A stretch of 64,000 nucleotides of DNA, taken from contig CADCLN010000022.1 in assembly GCA_902802265.1 (NCBI GenBank), positions 1-64,000 of the forward strand, in the 5' to 3' direction. Below, piece after piece: positions 43,914-53,174 of this stretch (its first letter is position 1; each line of letters opens with the position of its first letter). Source of the stretch: an uncultured Bacteroidales bacterium. Its GTDB lineage: Bacteria; Bacteroidota; Bacteroidia; Bacteroidales; Bacteroidaceae. Below the pieces are notes generated by a model. It was not told the DNA's origin and did not search any database. It saw only the letters and a list, made by a program, of their open reading frames with translations. The translations under genes were made by a program, and so were the position numbers.

Positions 43914-44660
43914 GTGGTATCATTAAAATCTGGTCTTACACATATTGGAAACTATGCGATGCTGATGAGTCGAGTACTTGCCCGCCCCGACCGCATGAGG
44001 ATGTTTTTCAAGTCTTATGTAAACGAAATGTTTCAATTGGGCTACAATTCCATAGCCATCGTACTTATTATCAGCTTCTTCATCGGAGCCGTCATCTGCC
44101 TGCAGATAAAACTCAACATCCAAAGTCCCTGGATGCCCAAGATGGTGACGGGCTACACCACGCGTGAAATCATGCTCCTCGAATTTTCTTCCTCCATCAT
44201 GTGTCTTATTTTGGCAGGAAAAGTCGGGTCGAACATAGCTTCAGAAATAGGAACTATGCGCATTACGCAGCAAATCGATGCGCTCGACATCATGGGTGTC
44301 AACTCAGCCAACTACCTGATACTCCCAAAGATTCTCGGACTGATGACCATCATGCCCATCCTTGTTACCTTCAGCGTTGCTGCAGGCATCGCCGGAGCCT
44401 ACGCCACAACCCTCATGGGGACCACCAGCGTCGATGAACTGAACGAAGGCTTCCGCTATGCCTTCAACCAGTGGTACTTCTGGTGTGGCATGATAAAAGC
44501 CGTGATCTATGCCTTCATCATCACCTCCGTTTCAGCCTATCAGGGCTACACCGTCGAGGGCGGATCGGTGGAAGTCGGCAAAAACTCCACCGATGCCGTG
44601 GTCAGCAGCAGCATCCTCATCCTCTTTAGCGACATATTCCTCACCACATTGCTTACATAA
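43914..44660 (+). CDS. mlaE: MlaE-type lipid ABC transporter permease
   Basis: 248-residue inner-membrane permease of the Mla/Mce system moving phospholipids between membranes. About five hydrophobic segments; the family signature is GKVGSNIASEIGTMRITQQIDALDIMGVN (about 100-130), followed by LPKILGLMTIMPILVTF. The start is a GTG at 43914 because the first in-frame ATG (around 43959) would remove part of the N-terminal amphipathic helix; no earlier ATG exists. Followed by mlaF across a 12-bp gap that contains ten consecutive C. Confidence 0.9.
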   Translation: MVSLKSGLTHIGNYAMLMSRVLARPDRMRMFFKSYVNEMFQLGYNSIAIVLIISFFIGAVICLQIKLNIQSPWMPKMVTGYTTREIMLLEFSSSIMCLILAGKVGSNIASEIGTMRITQQIDALDIMGVNSANYLILPKILGLMTIMPILVTFSVAAGIAGAYATTLMGTTSVDELNEGFRYAFNQWYFWCGMIKAVIYAFIITSVSAYQGYTVEGGSVEVGKNSTDAVVSSSILILFSDIFLTTLLT

Positions 44661-44670
44661 CCCCCCCCCC
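44661..44670. repeat. Homopolymeric C10 tract between mlaE and mlaF
   Basis: Ten C residues directly follow the mlaE stop codon and end 2 bp before the mlaF ATG. Tracts of this length are prone to slippage; here it would change the spacing in front of mlaF, not a reading frame. Confidence 0.85.
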
Positions 44671-44672
44671 GA

Positions 44673-45443
44673 ATGATACAACTCACACATTTATATAAGT
44701 CTTTCGAAGACAGAGATGTACTGAAAGACATCAACGCCACCTTCCAAAACGGACAAGTCAACCTCATCATCGGACAGTCTGGTTCAGGTAAAACCGTGCT
44801 GATGAAGAACATCGTCGGACTGCTTGACCCCACCAGCGGCAGCATCATGTACGACGACCGCGACTTCGTCAAGATGTCGAAACGCGAAAAAGTCATGCTC
44901 CGTCGCGAAATGGGCATGATTTTCCAGTCGGCAGCCCTGTTCGACTCCCTCAGCGTACTCGACAACGTGATGTTTCCGCTCGATATGTTTAGCGACCTTT
45001 CCTACGAAGACCGTGTGAAGCGGGCACGTTTCTGCCTGTCGCGTGTCAACCTGAGCGGAGCAGAAAACAAATTCCCTGGCGAAATCTCCGGAGGAATGCA
45101 GAAGCGTGTGGCCATTGCCCGCGCCATCGTCCTGCAGCCCAAATACCTTTTCTGCGACGAACCCAACTCTGGTCTTGACCCCAAAACCAGCATCGTCATC
45201 GACGAACTCATTTCGGGCATTACCCACGAAGACGGCATCACCACCATCGTCAACACCCACGACATGAACTCCGTGATGGGCATCGGCGAAAACATCATCT
45301 TCATCTGCGAGGGCAGGGCAGAGTGGCGCGGTTCAAACAAGGAAATCATGGACTCCACCAACAAGAAACTTGAAGATTTCATCTTTGCCAGCGACATCCT
45401 CCGGCAGGCAAAACAGTTGCATGACGAAAAAATGAAAAAATGA
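44673..45443 (+). CDS. mlaF: MlaF-type lipid ABC transporter ATPase
   Basis: 256-residue ATPase partner of MlaE. Walker A GQSGSGKTVL, signature ISGGMQKRVAIARAI, Walker B YLFCDEPNSGLDP and H-loop NTHDM are present; 'GGMQKRVAIARA' is the Mla/Ttg2A-type signature. The mce (mlaD) gene that usually follows in many proteobacteria is not next; topB overlaps by 4 bp instead. Confidence 0.92.
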   Translation: MIQLTHLYKSFEDRDVLKDINATFQNGQVNLIIGQSGSGKTVLMKNIVGLLDPTSGSIMYDDRDFVKMSKREKVMLRREMGMIFQSAALFDSLSVLDNVMFPLDMFSDLSYEDRVKRARFCLSRVNLSGAENKFPGEISGGMQKRVAIARAIVLQPKYLFCDEPNSGLDPKTSIVIDELISGITHEDGITTIVNTHDMNSVMGIGENIIFICEGRAEWRGSNKEIMDSTNKKLEDFIFASDILRQAKQLHDEKMKK

Positions 45444-47656
45444 TTGTTTGCATAGCAGAAAAACCCTCCGTGGCACGCGACATTGCCAACGTGCTTGGTG
45501 CCACACAGACAAAACAAGGATACATCGAAGGCAATGGCTACCAAGTGACATGGACCTTTGGTCACCTCTGCGAACTCAAGGAACCCCACGAATACACCGA
45601 GCGTTGGCAACGTTGGGATCTTTGGGATTTGCCCATGCTGCCTCCCCGCTACGGCATACGGCTAAAAGACGACGACGGCGTGAAACGCCAGTTTGCCATC
45701 ATCGAAAAACTCTTCTCCCAGGCCGAAATGATTATCAACTGCGGTGATGCTGGGCAAGAAGGCGAACTCATCCAGCGCTGGGTGATGCAGAAAGCGGGTG
45801 TGAAATGCCCCGTCAAACGACTGTGGATTAGCTCCCTTACCAAAGAAGCCATCCGCGAAGGTTTTCAGACACTCAAGGACCAGAGCGAATACCAGAGCCT
45901 TTACGAGGCAGGACTTAGCCGAGCCATCGGCGACTGGACACTGGGCATGAATGCCACCCGTCTCTATACCTTGAAATACAGGGAACAATCTGGGCAAGTG
46001 CTCTCCATCGGACGTGTGCAAACCCCTACGCTTGCCCTCATTGTCAACCGCCAGAAGGAAATCGAAGACTTCGTGCCACGCCAATCGTGGGGACTCGTCA
46101 CCCTCTATCGCGACACCAAGTTTACCGCCATCGCCGTGGATGAAGAGGCCGAAGCCGATGCAGCCGCAGAAACCGAAAACCGTACAACCGCAAAGAAAGC
46201 CCCTGTCTATCGTCCCATAGAATACACCACCGAGGCAGAAGGCCGCGACGTCTTGGCTGCCATTACGGGACAGCCCTTCACCGTGACCAATATTCAAAAG
46301 AAAAAAGGCTCGGAAGCACCGCCGCGACTCTACGACCTGACCTCCCTGCAAGTGGATTGCAACAGGAAATTCAGCTATTCGGCAGACCAGACACTCCAGG
46401 TCATCCAGTCACTCTACGAGAAGAAGCTGACCACCTATCCCCGTGTCGATACCACCTTTCTTTCAGACGACATCTACCCCAAGTGCCCTTCCATCCTGAA
46501 AGGCATCAAGGGCTACGAACCATTTACCCAACCGCTTGCAGGAAAGCCCCTCAACAAATCCAAAAAAGTATTTGATTCCTCCAAAGTCACAGACCACCAT
46601 GCCATCATCCCCACCGGACAACCAGCCGTAGGCATGACCGACATGGAGCGCAACGTCTATGACCTTGTCACCCGTGCCTTCATTGCCGTCTTCTATCCCG
46701 ACTGCAAATTTGAAACCACCACCGTGTTCGGTAAAGTTCCTGCCACAGCGCAACCCCAAGAACCCCAGACCTCACAACCTCAAGAAATCCTCTTCCGCAC
46801 CTCGGGTCGCACCATACTCGACGAAGGCTGGAAAGTCATCTACAAGAAAGACCAGCCCGTAGCCGATGCCGACACAGAAGACCCCAACAAAGAGGCAGAA
46901 AGCACCCTGCCTGTATTCAAGAAAGACGAAACAGGCCCGCACACCCCCTCCCTTGTGGAGAAATGGACACAGCCCCCCAAACCCTACACCGAAGCCACCC
47001 TGCTCCGAGCCATGGAGACGGCAGGCAAATTTGTAGATGACGACGAACTGCGCGACGCCATGAAGGAAAACGGCATCGGTCGTCCTTCTACCCGTGCAGC
47101 TATTATCGAAACACTCTTCAAACGTCGCTACATCCGCAAAGAACGCAAAACCCTCTTTGCCACCCCCACAGGTGTGGAACTCATCGGACTCATTCACGAG
47201 GAACTGCTCAAAAGTGCCGAACTCACAGGCCGCTGGGAAAAGAAACTGCACGACATCGAGCATCACCAATACGAAGCCCGACAGTTCATCGACGAACTCA
47301 AGCAGATGGTCACCGACATCGTCGTCACCGTCCGCAACGATCACAGCAACCGCCGCGTAGCCTTTACCGCCGAAGAAGAATTGAAGAAGAAAAAGACAAA
47401 AGCAAAAGCAAAACCAAAAACGCCTAAACCCCAGCCACAGACCGCTGTTCCGTCAGCCGCACAGCCACAGCAGCCACAAAACACCCCCGCAGGCTTCCAG
47501 CCTCGCAGGGCACCAGAACCATTCACGCCCGACCAATGGGTAGGGATGCCCTGTCCCGTCTGCAAGCAAGGCACCATCATCAAAGGTCACACCGCCTACG
47601 GATGTTCCCGCTGGAAAGACGGCTGCACCTATCGTGTGCCCTTCGACAAAATTTGA
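45440..47656 (+). CDS. topB: DNA topoisomerase III
   Basis: 738-residue type IA topoisomerase. TOPRIM domain at the N-terminus (IVCIAEKPSVARDIANVLG, GDAGQEGELIQRW), then SIGRVQTPTLALIVNRQ and the active-site Tyr in TTYPRVDT (about residue 333), and HHAIIPTGQP. Residues 640-695 are a Lys/Pro/Gln-rich linker, followed by a single C-terminal zinc-ribbon-like module (CPVCKQGTIIKGHTAYGCS ... CTYRVPF). It decatenates DNA. The ATG overlaps the mlaF stop (ATGA), an unusual tie between a lipid transporter and DNA topology. Confidence 0.95.
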   Translation: MIVCIAEKPSVARDIANVLGATQTKQGYIEGNGYQVTWTFGHLCELKEPHEYTERWQRWDLWDLPMLPPRYGIRLKDDDGVKRQFAIIEKLFSQAEMIINCGDAGQEGELIQRWVMQKAGVKCPVKRLWISSLTKEAIREGFQTLKDQSEYQSLYEAGLSRAIGDWTLGMNATRLYTLKYREQSGQVLSIGRVQTPTLALIVNRQKEIEDFVPRQSWGLVTLYRDTKFTAIAVDEEAEADAAAETENRTTAKKAPVYRPIEYTTEAEGRDVLAAITGQPFTVTNIQKKKGSEAPPRLYDLTSLQVDCNRKFSYSADQTLQVIQSLYEKKLTTYPRVDTTFLSDDIYPKCPSILKGIKGYEPFTQPLAGKPLNKSKKVFDSSKVTDHHAIIPTGQPAVGMTDMERNVYDLVTRAFIAVFYPDCKFETTTVFGKVPATAQPQEPQTSQPQEILFRTSGRTILDEGWKVIYKKDQPVADADTEDPNKEAESTLPVFKKDETGPHTPSLVEKWTQPPKPYTEATLLRAMETAGKFVDDDELRDAMKENGIGRPSTRAAIIETLFKRRYIRKERKTLFATPTGVELIGLIHEELLKSAELTGRWEKKLHDIEHHQYEARQFIDELKQMVTDIVVTVRNDHSNRRVAFTAEEELKKKKTKAKAKPKTPKPQPQTAVPSAAQPQQPQNTPAGFQPRRAPEPFTPDQWVGMPCPVCKQGTIIKGHTAYGCSRWKDGCTYRVPFDKI

Positions 47657-47686
47657 TTTCATTCATTATTCAAACAACAATAAATT

Positions 47687-48454
47687 ATGAAGAAGATTTT
47701 TGTTTTCGTACAGTTTTTTGTAGTAATGGCGATGTTTGCGAAGGTTAATGCGCAGGTCGTCAAAGGAGATTTTAACCAAAATGGGAATGTGGATATTGAC
47801 GATATTACATTGCTTATTAGTGTCTATCTGGCAGGTGAAGAAAATACTCCACAAACTAATATGGAAAATGGACACGAATATGTTGATTTGGGGCTTTCCG
47901 TGAAATGGGCAACGCTGAATGTTGGAGCACGTTTCTATGATGAATATGGCGATTACTTTGCATGGGGCGAAACATTTCCCAAGAGTGACTATTCCTGGAA
48001 AACGTATAAATGGTGCAGCAATTCTTCATACCATCAGTTGACTAAATACAACTACAATACGAATGGCGGCGAAGTTGATTACAAGAATGTGCTTGACCCA
48101 GAAGATGATGCTGCTCATGTGAATTGGGGCGGAACATGGCGTATGCCGACACATGCCGAACTGCATGAACTCAGAGAGAAATGTAATTGGGAGTGGTTGT
48201 CTCAGAACGGTCTCTTTGGTTACAATGTGGTCAGTAAAGTCAATGGAAATTCTATATTCTTGCCAGCAGCAGGGTGTTACTATAATCATTCAATCTATGA
48301 AGTGGGAGAACGCGGCTATTATTGGTCGAATACACTTTGTTCAGATACATCGGAATTTGCTTATAGGCTGAATTTTGAAAGCGAAAATGTATATGATTTT
48401 TATGGAGGTTTGCGCGGTGAATATGGTTTCTGTGTTCGTGCCGTATGTCCGTAA
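47687..48454 (+). CDS. Secreted FISUMP protein with dockerin-like segment
   Basis: 255 residues: signal peptide (1-22), one EF-hand-like dockerin half (VKGDFNQNGNVDIDDITLLI), then a FISUMP domain starting HEYVDLGLSVKWATLNVGA with WRMPTHAELHELREKC, YYWSNT and the ending VRAVCP. It is a short paralogue of the protein at 34369 without the lipocalin-like and Ig-like parts. The DNA is more AT-rich than topB. It starts 30 bp after topB; no promoter of its own is visible in that gap. Confidence 0.8.
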   Translation: MKKIFVFVQFFVVMAMFAKVNAQVVKGDFNQNGNVDIDDITLLISVYLAGEENTPQTNMENGHEYVDLGLSVKWATLNVGARFYDEYGDYFAWGETFPKSDYSWKTYKWCSNSSYHQLTKYNYNTNGGEVDYKNVLDPEDDAAHVNWGGTWRMPTHAELHELREKCNWEWLSQNGLFGYNVVSKVNGNSIFLPAAGCYYNHSIYEVGERGYYWSNTLCSDTSEFAYRLNFESENVYDFYGGLRGEYGFCVRAVCP

Positions 48455-48484
48455 GCATCGTCAAGTTTAGCCTATAGAAAAAAG

Positions 48485-48523
48485 AAAAGAGGACGTGCCT
48501 GAATGGGCATTTCCTCTTTTTTC
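48485..48523 (+). terminator. Terminator after the FISUMP gene
   Basis: AAAAGAGGA (48485-48493) pairs with TCCTCTTTT (48512-48520), with an inner GTGCC/GGGCAT pairing; T-run follows. Confidence 0.75.
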
Positions 48524-48524
48524 T

Positions 48525-48601
48525 TGGCGGTGCGTACGAGACTCGAACTCGTGACCCCCTGCGTGACAGGCAGATATTCTAACCTACTGAACTAACGCAC
48601 C
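48525..48601 (-). tRNA. tRNA-Asp (GTC)
   Basis: 77 nt including an encoded CCA: acceptor GGTGCGT/ACGCACC, D arm AGTTCAGTAGGTTAGAAT, anticodon loop CTGTCAC with GTC, T arm with GAGTTCGAGTCTC, discriminator G. A consensus promoter lies about 80 bp upstream. Confidence 0.96.
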
Positions 48602-48678
48602 ATTTTATTTACCATTTACCATGTACTATTTACTATTTATACATGGCCAGGCGTAGTGCCGTTTTCGTTTAGCGAGTG

Positions 48679-48709
48679 CAAAGGTACTGCTTTTTTTATT
48701 ACTGACAAA
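48679..48709 (-). promoter_or_regulatory. Promoter of tRNA-Asp
   Basis: Minus strand TTTG (48709-48706), 19-bp spacer, TACCTTTG (48686-48679). Between it and the tRNA lies an ATTTACC/ATTTACT-type short repeat (48608-48640). Confidence 0.65.
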
Positions 48710-48750
48710 CTTTTTGTCCTTTTTTTTCACTTTAAGGGCGTTTTTTTAGG

Positions 48751-51700
48751 TTAAAAGCCTCCTCTGCCGCCGCCCATGCCGCCATTTCCACCACGTCCGC
48801 CGCCAAATCCACGTCCGCCGCCTTCTGTGGGACGAGGTCTGTCGCCGCCCTCGAAGTTGGGTCGTTCTCCCTCTCCGTCGAAACTGTTCATTTCGCGCAG
48901 GGCTCTTCTTCCTTCTCGGTTGCCGAACACGTTGAGGCGGTAGCTGAAGTTGAACATGACGTAGGAGTTGATGCTGTTGTTTTCGGAGTCGCGACGGCTG
49001 TAGGCCGAGATGCTGCGGCTGATGTTGGAGCGTTGCCGCAGGATGTCGAATGCTTGGATGCTGACGGTGGCTTGGCGTTTCTTGAGGAATCGGTAGCTGA
49101 TTTGTGCGTTCCAGATGAGTTCGTTGGTGTTCATCTCTGCGGAGGAGTATCCTCGGCGGCAGTTCATCCGGATGCTGGTGTTGTAGCCGAAGCCGTTTTC
49201 AAAGTTTCCGGTGGAGGAGAGTCCGTAGTGGAAGTTGAAGGTGCTCTGGTTGGTTGCCTCCACGATGTTGCTTTGTGAGCGCGACCAGTTGATGTTGCCT
49301 TCTGCGCGGATGTCCCAGTAGTTCAGACGGAGGGTGAGGCTGAGGTTTTCGCCCAGGCCTGTCTGTTTGACGGTGTTGGTCAGGGTTTCGTGGTTCTGGT
49401 AGATGTAGCTGACGTGGTTCTGGTAGTTGGCCGAGGTGTTGGTGTTCAGCATGAGTTTTTCCCAGAAGAGGGGTGTGTTGAATCCGATGTTTCCGCGAAT
49501 GTTCCAGTTTCCGTTGATGTTTTCGGGGCGTGTCACCTGTCCGCCGGTGGTGGTGTTGTATTCCGTGCGGTTGCTGATGGCGTTGCGTGTGTTGGAGAAG
49601 GCAAAGCGTCCGAAGATGCTTCGTTGAGTTTCCTGGAAGTAGTTGTTGTAGTCCACGTTGATGTTGTTGTTGTAGGACGGTTTCAGGTCAGGATTTCCTT
49701 CGCGGATGTTCAGCGGGTTGGAGTTATCGGTGAGGTTGAAGAGGCTGGTCATGTCGGGCTGTTGCGTCTGTCCGCGGTAAGTGATGCGCAGGGTGTGTTG
49801 CCTGTTGAAGCGGAAGCGGGCATTCAGCGAGGGGCTGATGCGGGAAAAGTTGCGGGAAGCCACAGTGTCGAGTCCCTGGTACTGGTATGCCATGAGCTGG
49901 TTTTGCTGCTCGATGCGGATGCCGGCGCTGATGTTGAGCAGGGAGGTGATGAAGCGCAGGGAGATGTCTATGTTGTGGGTCTTGTTGATGTTTTCGGTGT
50001 AGCGGGAGAGCGAGTCGCTCAGAAATTCAAAGTAGTTGGGTGCCAATGCGCCGTACTGTCCGTAGTCTTCCCAGAGGATGCGTCCGATGGAGTCGATTTT
50101 GCCGAAGTCGAAGGTGTCGCCGTCGGAGTGGCGACGGGAGTAGTTGTAGCTGTAGTTGAGCTGTGCAAAGAGGTTGCGCAGGATGGGTTCGGAGTAGGAT
50201 GCGCCGAGGCTGTAGTTGCGGTTCCAGTTGGGCGTTGTCCGGTAGCGGTAGGTCAGGTCTGTGGTGGGAAGGCCGTCTTTGGTCAGTCGTTTGTAGTAAA
50301 TGACATCGGAGAAGTTGTAGTTGTGACTTTGGGAGTTGCTGGTGGAACCCGACAGGCGGAGGCTGACGTTTCTGCCGCTTCTGCCGTTTTCGGGTTTCGG
50401 ACCGAAGATGGGACTGCCGCCGAGTTGCCGGTTCAGTGTGAGGTTGCCGCTTACGCTGTTGTTCGATCCGTGGGACCATGACTGGTTGATGTTGCTGTTC
50501 ACCTTTTTCTGGGCGGGTATCTCGTTGAGCTGTTCGAGCGGATGGGTGATGTTGCCGTCAGCGTAGGGGTCGTCGCTGAAGGATGCAGAACGGCTGTTGC
50601 TTTCCGAATTGTTGTTTCCGAAGGAGAAGTTGGGGCGGAACAGCAGGGTGGTGAGGGAGTCGGGCTTCCACTCCACTTTGAAGTCGCCGCCTACGTTGTG
50701 GCTCTTGTTGATGTTGCTGTTGATGTTGTTGCTGAAGGAAGAACTGCTCGACACGAAGTTCTGGCTGCTGCTGTAGGATTGAGTGTCGGACTTTCTGCCG
50801 TTGTAACGCACGTTGCCGCCGATTTCCCATTTGCCCACGATGGCTGCGATGTTGCCGCCCACCTGTCCCGATGTGGTGGTGCCGCCGCCGCCTGTGTTGT
50901 TGAGGTTGCTGATGAGGCTCGTTTGCAGTTCGTCGGTGAATCGGTTCACGTTCAGTCGTGCATTGTAGCGTTCCTTGGTGCCGAAGCCCAGGTCGATGCG
51001 GGTGAGCCATCCCTTCTTCATGCCTTTTTTGATGCCGATGTCGATGACGGTTTCTTCGTTTCCGTCGTCGATGCCTGTGATGCGGGTGAAGTCGGACTGC
51101 TTGTCGTAGGATTTGATTTTATCGACAATCTCTGTGGGCAGGTTTTTCATGGACATATTTCTGTCGTTGCCGAAGAATTCCTTTCCTTCCACCAGAATCT
51201 TGCTCACGGTCTTGCCGTTGATTTTCACGGTGCCGTCTTCGGCTACTTCCGCACCTGGCAATTTCTTGATGAGGTCTTCCAGCACGCTGCCTTCGGGCAC
51301 TTTGAAGGCATTGGCGTTGAAGATGATAGTGTCCTCTTTCACTTCCACTTCTTTCAGTTCTCCCGTCACCACAGCTCCGTTCAGCACGATGCTTGAAGGG
51401 GTGAGCATCACGGTGCCCAGGTTCTGTGTCGCTGCCGTCTTCTTATCCACCTTCAGGGCTCTGTAGAATGTGTGGTAGCCGATGAAGGAAATCTTCGCCA
51501 CATACTGTCCGTCGGACACGTTCTTCAGGGACCAGTTTCCGCTGGCATTGGATATGCCTCCCGTCACCATGCCTGTGGTGTCGCTTTTGGTCAGAATCAC
51601 GGTGCAGCTTTGCAGCGGGTCGCCGTTTTCCGAATCGAGCACACGTCCGCTGATGGTTACACCCGTCTCGGCGGCTTTCTTCTTTTGAGCCACGGCGGGA

Positions 51701-51759
51701 TGGAAGGACGAACAGAATAGAAGCGTGAAAAGGATGAGGAAGCGGTGAAGTGTTGACAT
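48751..51759 (-). CDS. Outer-membrane beta-barrel protein (OMP_b-brl_3 type) with Gly-rich tail
   Basis: 1002 residues. Signal peptide (1-25), carboxypeptidase-regulatory-like domain (about 33-110; GVTISGRVLDSENGDPLQSC), a plug-like domain (KEDTIIFNANAFKVPEGSVLEDLIKKLPG, INGKTVSKILVEGKEFFG) and a barrel to about residue 955. It then adds an RGG-like tail (GGRGFGGGRGGNGGMGGGRGGF) beyond the barrel, ending in Phe. It belongs to the TonB-dependent-receptor-like family without the canonical TonB box that I can identify. No SusD partner follows. The sequence resembles the receptor at 57477 in the plug region. Confidence 0.88.
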   Translation of the reverse strand: MSTLHRFLILFTLLFCSSFHPAVAQKKKAAETGVTISGRVLDSENGDPLQSCTVILTKSDTTGMVTGGISNASGNWSLKNVSDGQYVAKISFIGYHTFYRALKVDKKTAATQNLGTVMLTPSSIVLNGAVVTGELKEVEVKEDTIIFNANAFKVPEGSVLEDLIKKLPGAEVAEDGTVKINGKTVSKILVEGKEFFGNDRNMSMKNLPTEIVDKIKSYDKQSDFTRITGIDDGNEETVIDIGIKKGMKKGWLTRIDLGFGTKERYNARLNVNRFTDELQTSLISNLNNTGGGGTTTSGQVGGNIAAIVGKWEIGGNVRYNGRKSDTQSYSSSQNFVSSSSSFSNNINSNINKSHNVGGDFKVEWKPDSLTTLLFRPNFSFGNNNSESNSRSASFSDDPYADGNITHPLEQLNEIPAQKKVNSNINQSWSHGSNNSVSGNLTLNRQLGGSPIFGPKPENGRSGRNVSLRLSGSTSNSQSHNYNFSDVIYYKRLTKDGLPTTDLTYRYRTTPNWNRNYSLGASYSEPILRNLFAQLNYSYNYSRRHSDGDTFDFGKIDSIGRILWEDYGQYGALAPNYFEFLSDSLSRYTENINKTHNIDISLRFITSLLNISAGIRIEQQNQLMAYQYQGLDTVASRNFSRISPSLNARFRFNRQHTLRITYRGQTQQPDMTSLFNLTDNSNPLNIREGNPDLKPSYNNNINVDYNNYFQETQRSIFGRFAFSNTRNAISNRTEYNTTTGGQVTRPENINGNWNIRGNIGFNTPLFWEKLMLNTNTSANYQNHVSYIYQNHETLTNTVKQTGLGENLSLTLRLNYWDIRAEGNINWSRSQSNIVEATNQSTFNFHYGLSSTGNFENGFGYNTSIRMNCRRGYSSAEMNTNELIWNAQISYRFLKKRQATVSIQAFDILRQRSNISRSISAYSRRDSENNSINSYVMFNFSYRLNVFGNREGRRALREMNSFDGEGERPNFEGGDRPRPTEGGGRGFGGGRGGNGGMGGGRGGF

Positions 51760-51846
51760 GACAGATACCTTATATATATAATAATGTACTATGTGTGAAA
51801 GTATATCTGTTTGATGTTTTTTTTGTGCAAAGGTTTAATCGGGACA

Positions 51847-51875
51847 CAAAAAAAAGCAGAGGCGAACCTCTGCTT
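51847..51875 (-). terminator. Terminator of the PCMD-dockerin gene
   Basis: Minus strand: AAGCAGAGG-TTCG-CCTCTGCTT, a 9-bp perfect stem with a TTCG loop, followed by T8. 28 bp after the stop codon. Confidence 0.9.
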
Positions 51876-51902
51876 CTCTGTATGAATAGGAAAAGGAAAT
51901 GC

Positions 51903-53105
51903 TTATTCAGCTCCCTGGCTCAGGTAGATTTCGATGAGGAATGTGATGTCGCTGACGGTGACGGCACCATCCCCGTCAATGTCGCCAAACAGTGGTTCTG
52001 GCTGTGGCTTCAGACTTTCTGGGTCGGCAAACTGGATGGTGTATTCCGTGAACGAATCGGGGTTGCTCTCGATGTCCTCACCCTCTACGCGGATGGTGAG
52101 CAGGAAGGTGTCTTCGTCGTAAGTGGCGGTGGCTTTTGCGCCCTGTCCCTTTACGATGAAACTCAGCTTCTCGGCTTCGTAAGCCACACTGTCGAGGTTG
52201 AAGGCGTGTGTGTCTTCGGTCAAGTCAAACTGCAAGTCTCCGTATGCCAATGCGCTGAGGTCGTGGTAGTAAATCAGTCGTACATTGTCGAGGCAGACAG
52301 AATTGCCGTCCACAATCTTGGTGCGGTCGCCGAAGAAGTCCGACACGCTGACGATGATGTTGAGTTTTTCCACGTCCACGGCTTGACCGGCAAATTCGCC
52401 GTAGTTCAGTTCGGCAGTCAGCGTAGTCCATCCCTCTGTGGCATCAGAAATATAAGTTTCTACGCTGGCAATGAGGGCTGCGTCTTCCGTCTTTGAGACG
52501 GCTCCACCCTGCAAGTAGTCTTTGCCCAGCACGTTGTTGCCACGGTCGGTCATGGTGACAGGAGTGGCTACGCCCTGCTTGAACAGGCCGATGGCTGTGT
52601 TAGAGGGAACATTCTCCTGCGTCCATGTTCCCTTCCAGAGGTAAGCAATCACAGACATCAGTTCGCCACCTTTTTGGGTGTCATGTTGGTATTCCAGCTG
52701 GATGGCATCGGGATGGAATGTGAAAGGAATGCCACCGAACACGCCGCCGTCGGCATTATACACTTCGAGACCCTTTGTTTCAGCCGTAGCCCAGGTTGTA
52801 CCGAGTGTGATGTAACCTGGAGCCACTTGTCCCATGACTGAGACGTTTGACAGTTTCACAGCTTTGCCTGTTCCGTCAGCACCTTCAATTTCTTCTGCCA
52901 CGAGTGGCATCATGCTGTTGGGTACATTCGATACGCACCAGCCTTCTGGTTGTGTGCCAAAGGCATCTTTGTTGTAATCACCCTTTTCCCAGGGATGACA
53001 CTCCACCCACTCGCCGTCAAGCGTTGGGTTGGGCAATTGTTGTGCTTGGGCGTTTACGCCACAGATGGCTGCAAGAGCCACCAATTTGAGATAATTTTTT
53101 ACCAT
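51903..53105 (-). CDS. PCMD-domain protein with C-terminal dockerin-like segment
   Basis: 400 residues. Signal peptide (1-22), then a PCMD-type beta-sandwich (PNPTLDGEWVECHPWEKGDYN ... LDNVRLIYYHDL, about 25-255), a small beta domain and, at the very end, one EF-hand-like dockerin half (FGDIDGDGAVTVSDITFLIEIYL). PCMD proteins are secreted Bacteroidetes proteins thought to bind or act on carbohydrates. The single half-dockerin resembles those at the N-termini of the two FISUMP proteins. Last gene of the minus-strand unit starting at 55941. Confidence 0.82.
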   Translation of the reverse strand: MVKNYLKLVALAAICGVNAQAQQLPNPTLDGEWVECHPWEKGDYNKDAFGTQPEGWCVSNVPNSMMPLVAEEIEGADGTGKAVKLSNVSVMGQVAPGYITLGTTWATAETKGLEVYNADGGVFGGIPFTFHPDAIQLEYQHDTQKGGELMSVIAYLWKGTWTQENVPSNTAIGLFKQGVATPVTMTDRGNNVLGKDYLQGGAVSKTEDAALIASVETYISDATEGWTTLTAELNYGEFAGQAVDVEKLNIIVSVSDFFGDRTKIVDGNSVCLDNVRLIYYHDLSALAYGDLQFDLTEDTHAFNLDSVAYEAEKLSFIVKGQGAKATATYDEDTFLLTIRVEGEDIESNPDSFTEYTIQFADPESLKPQPEPLFGDIDGDGAVTVSDITFLIEIYLSQGAE

Positions 53106-53174
53106 AAATGAAAGTTTTTTTTGTTATTAATATGAATTCAGTATAATGTTATTGAGTTGTTACGTTGTTTCGGC

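Noticed and set aside
49390..51396. Long plus-strand open frames opposite the 1002-residue barrel protein
   Set aside because: Val/Gly/Ala-rich translation without domains; the minus-strand gene has clear homology features.
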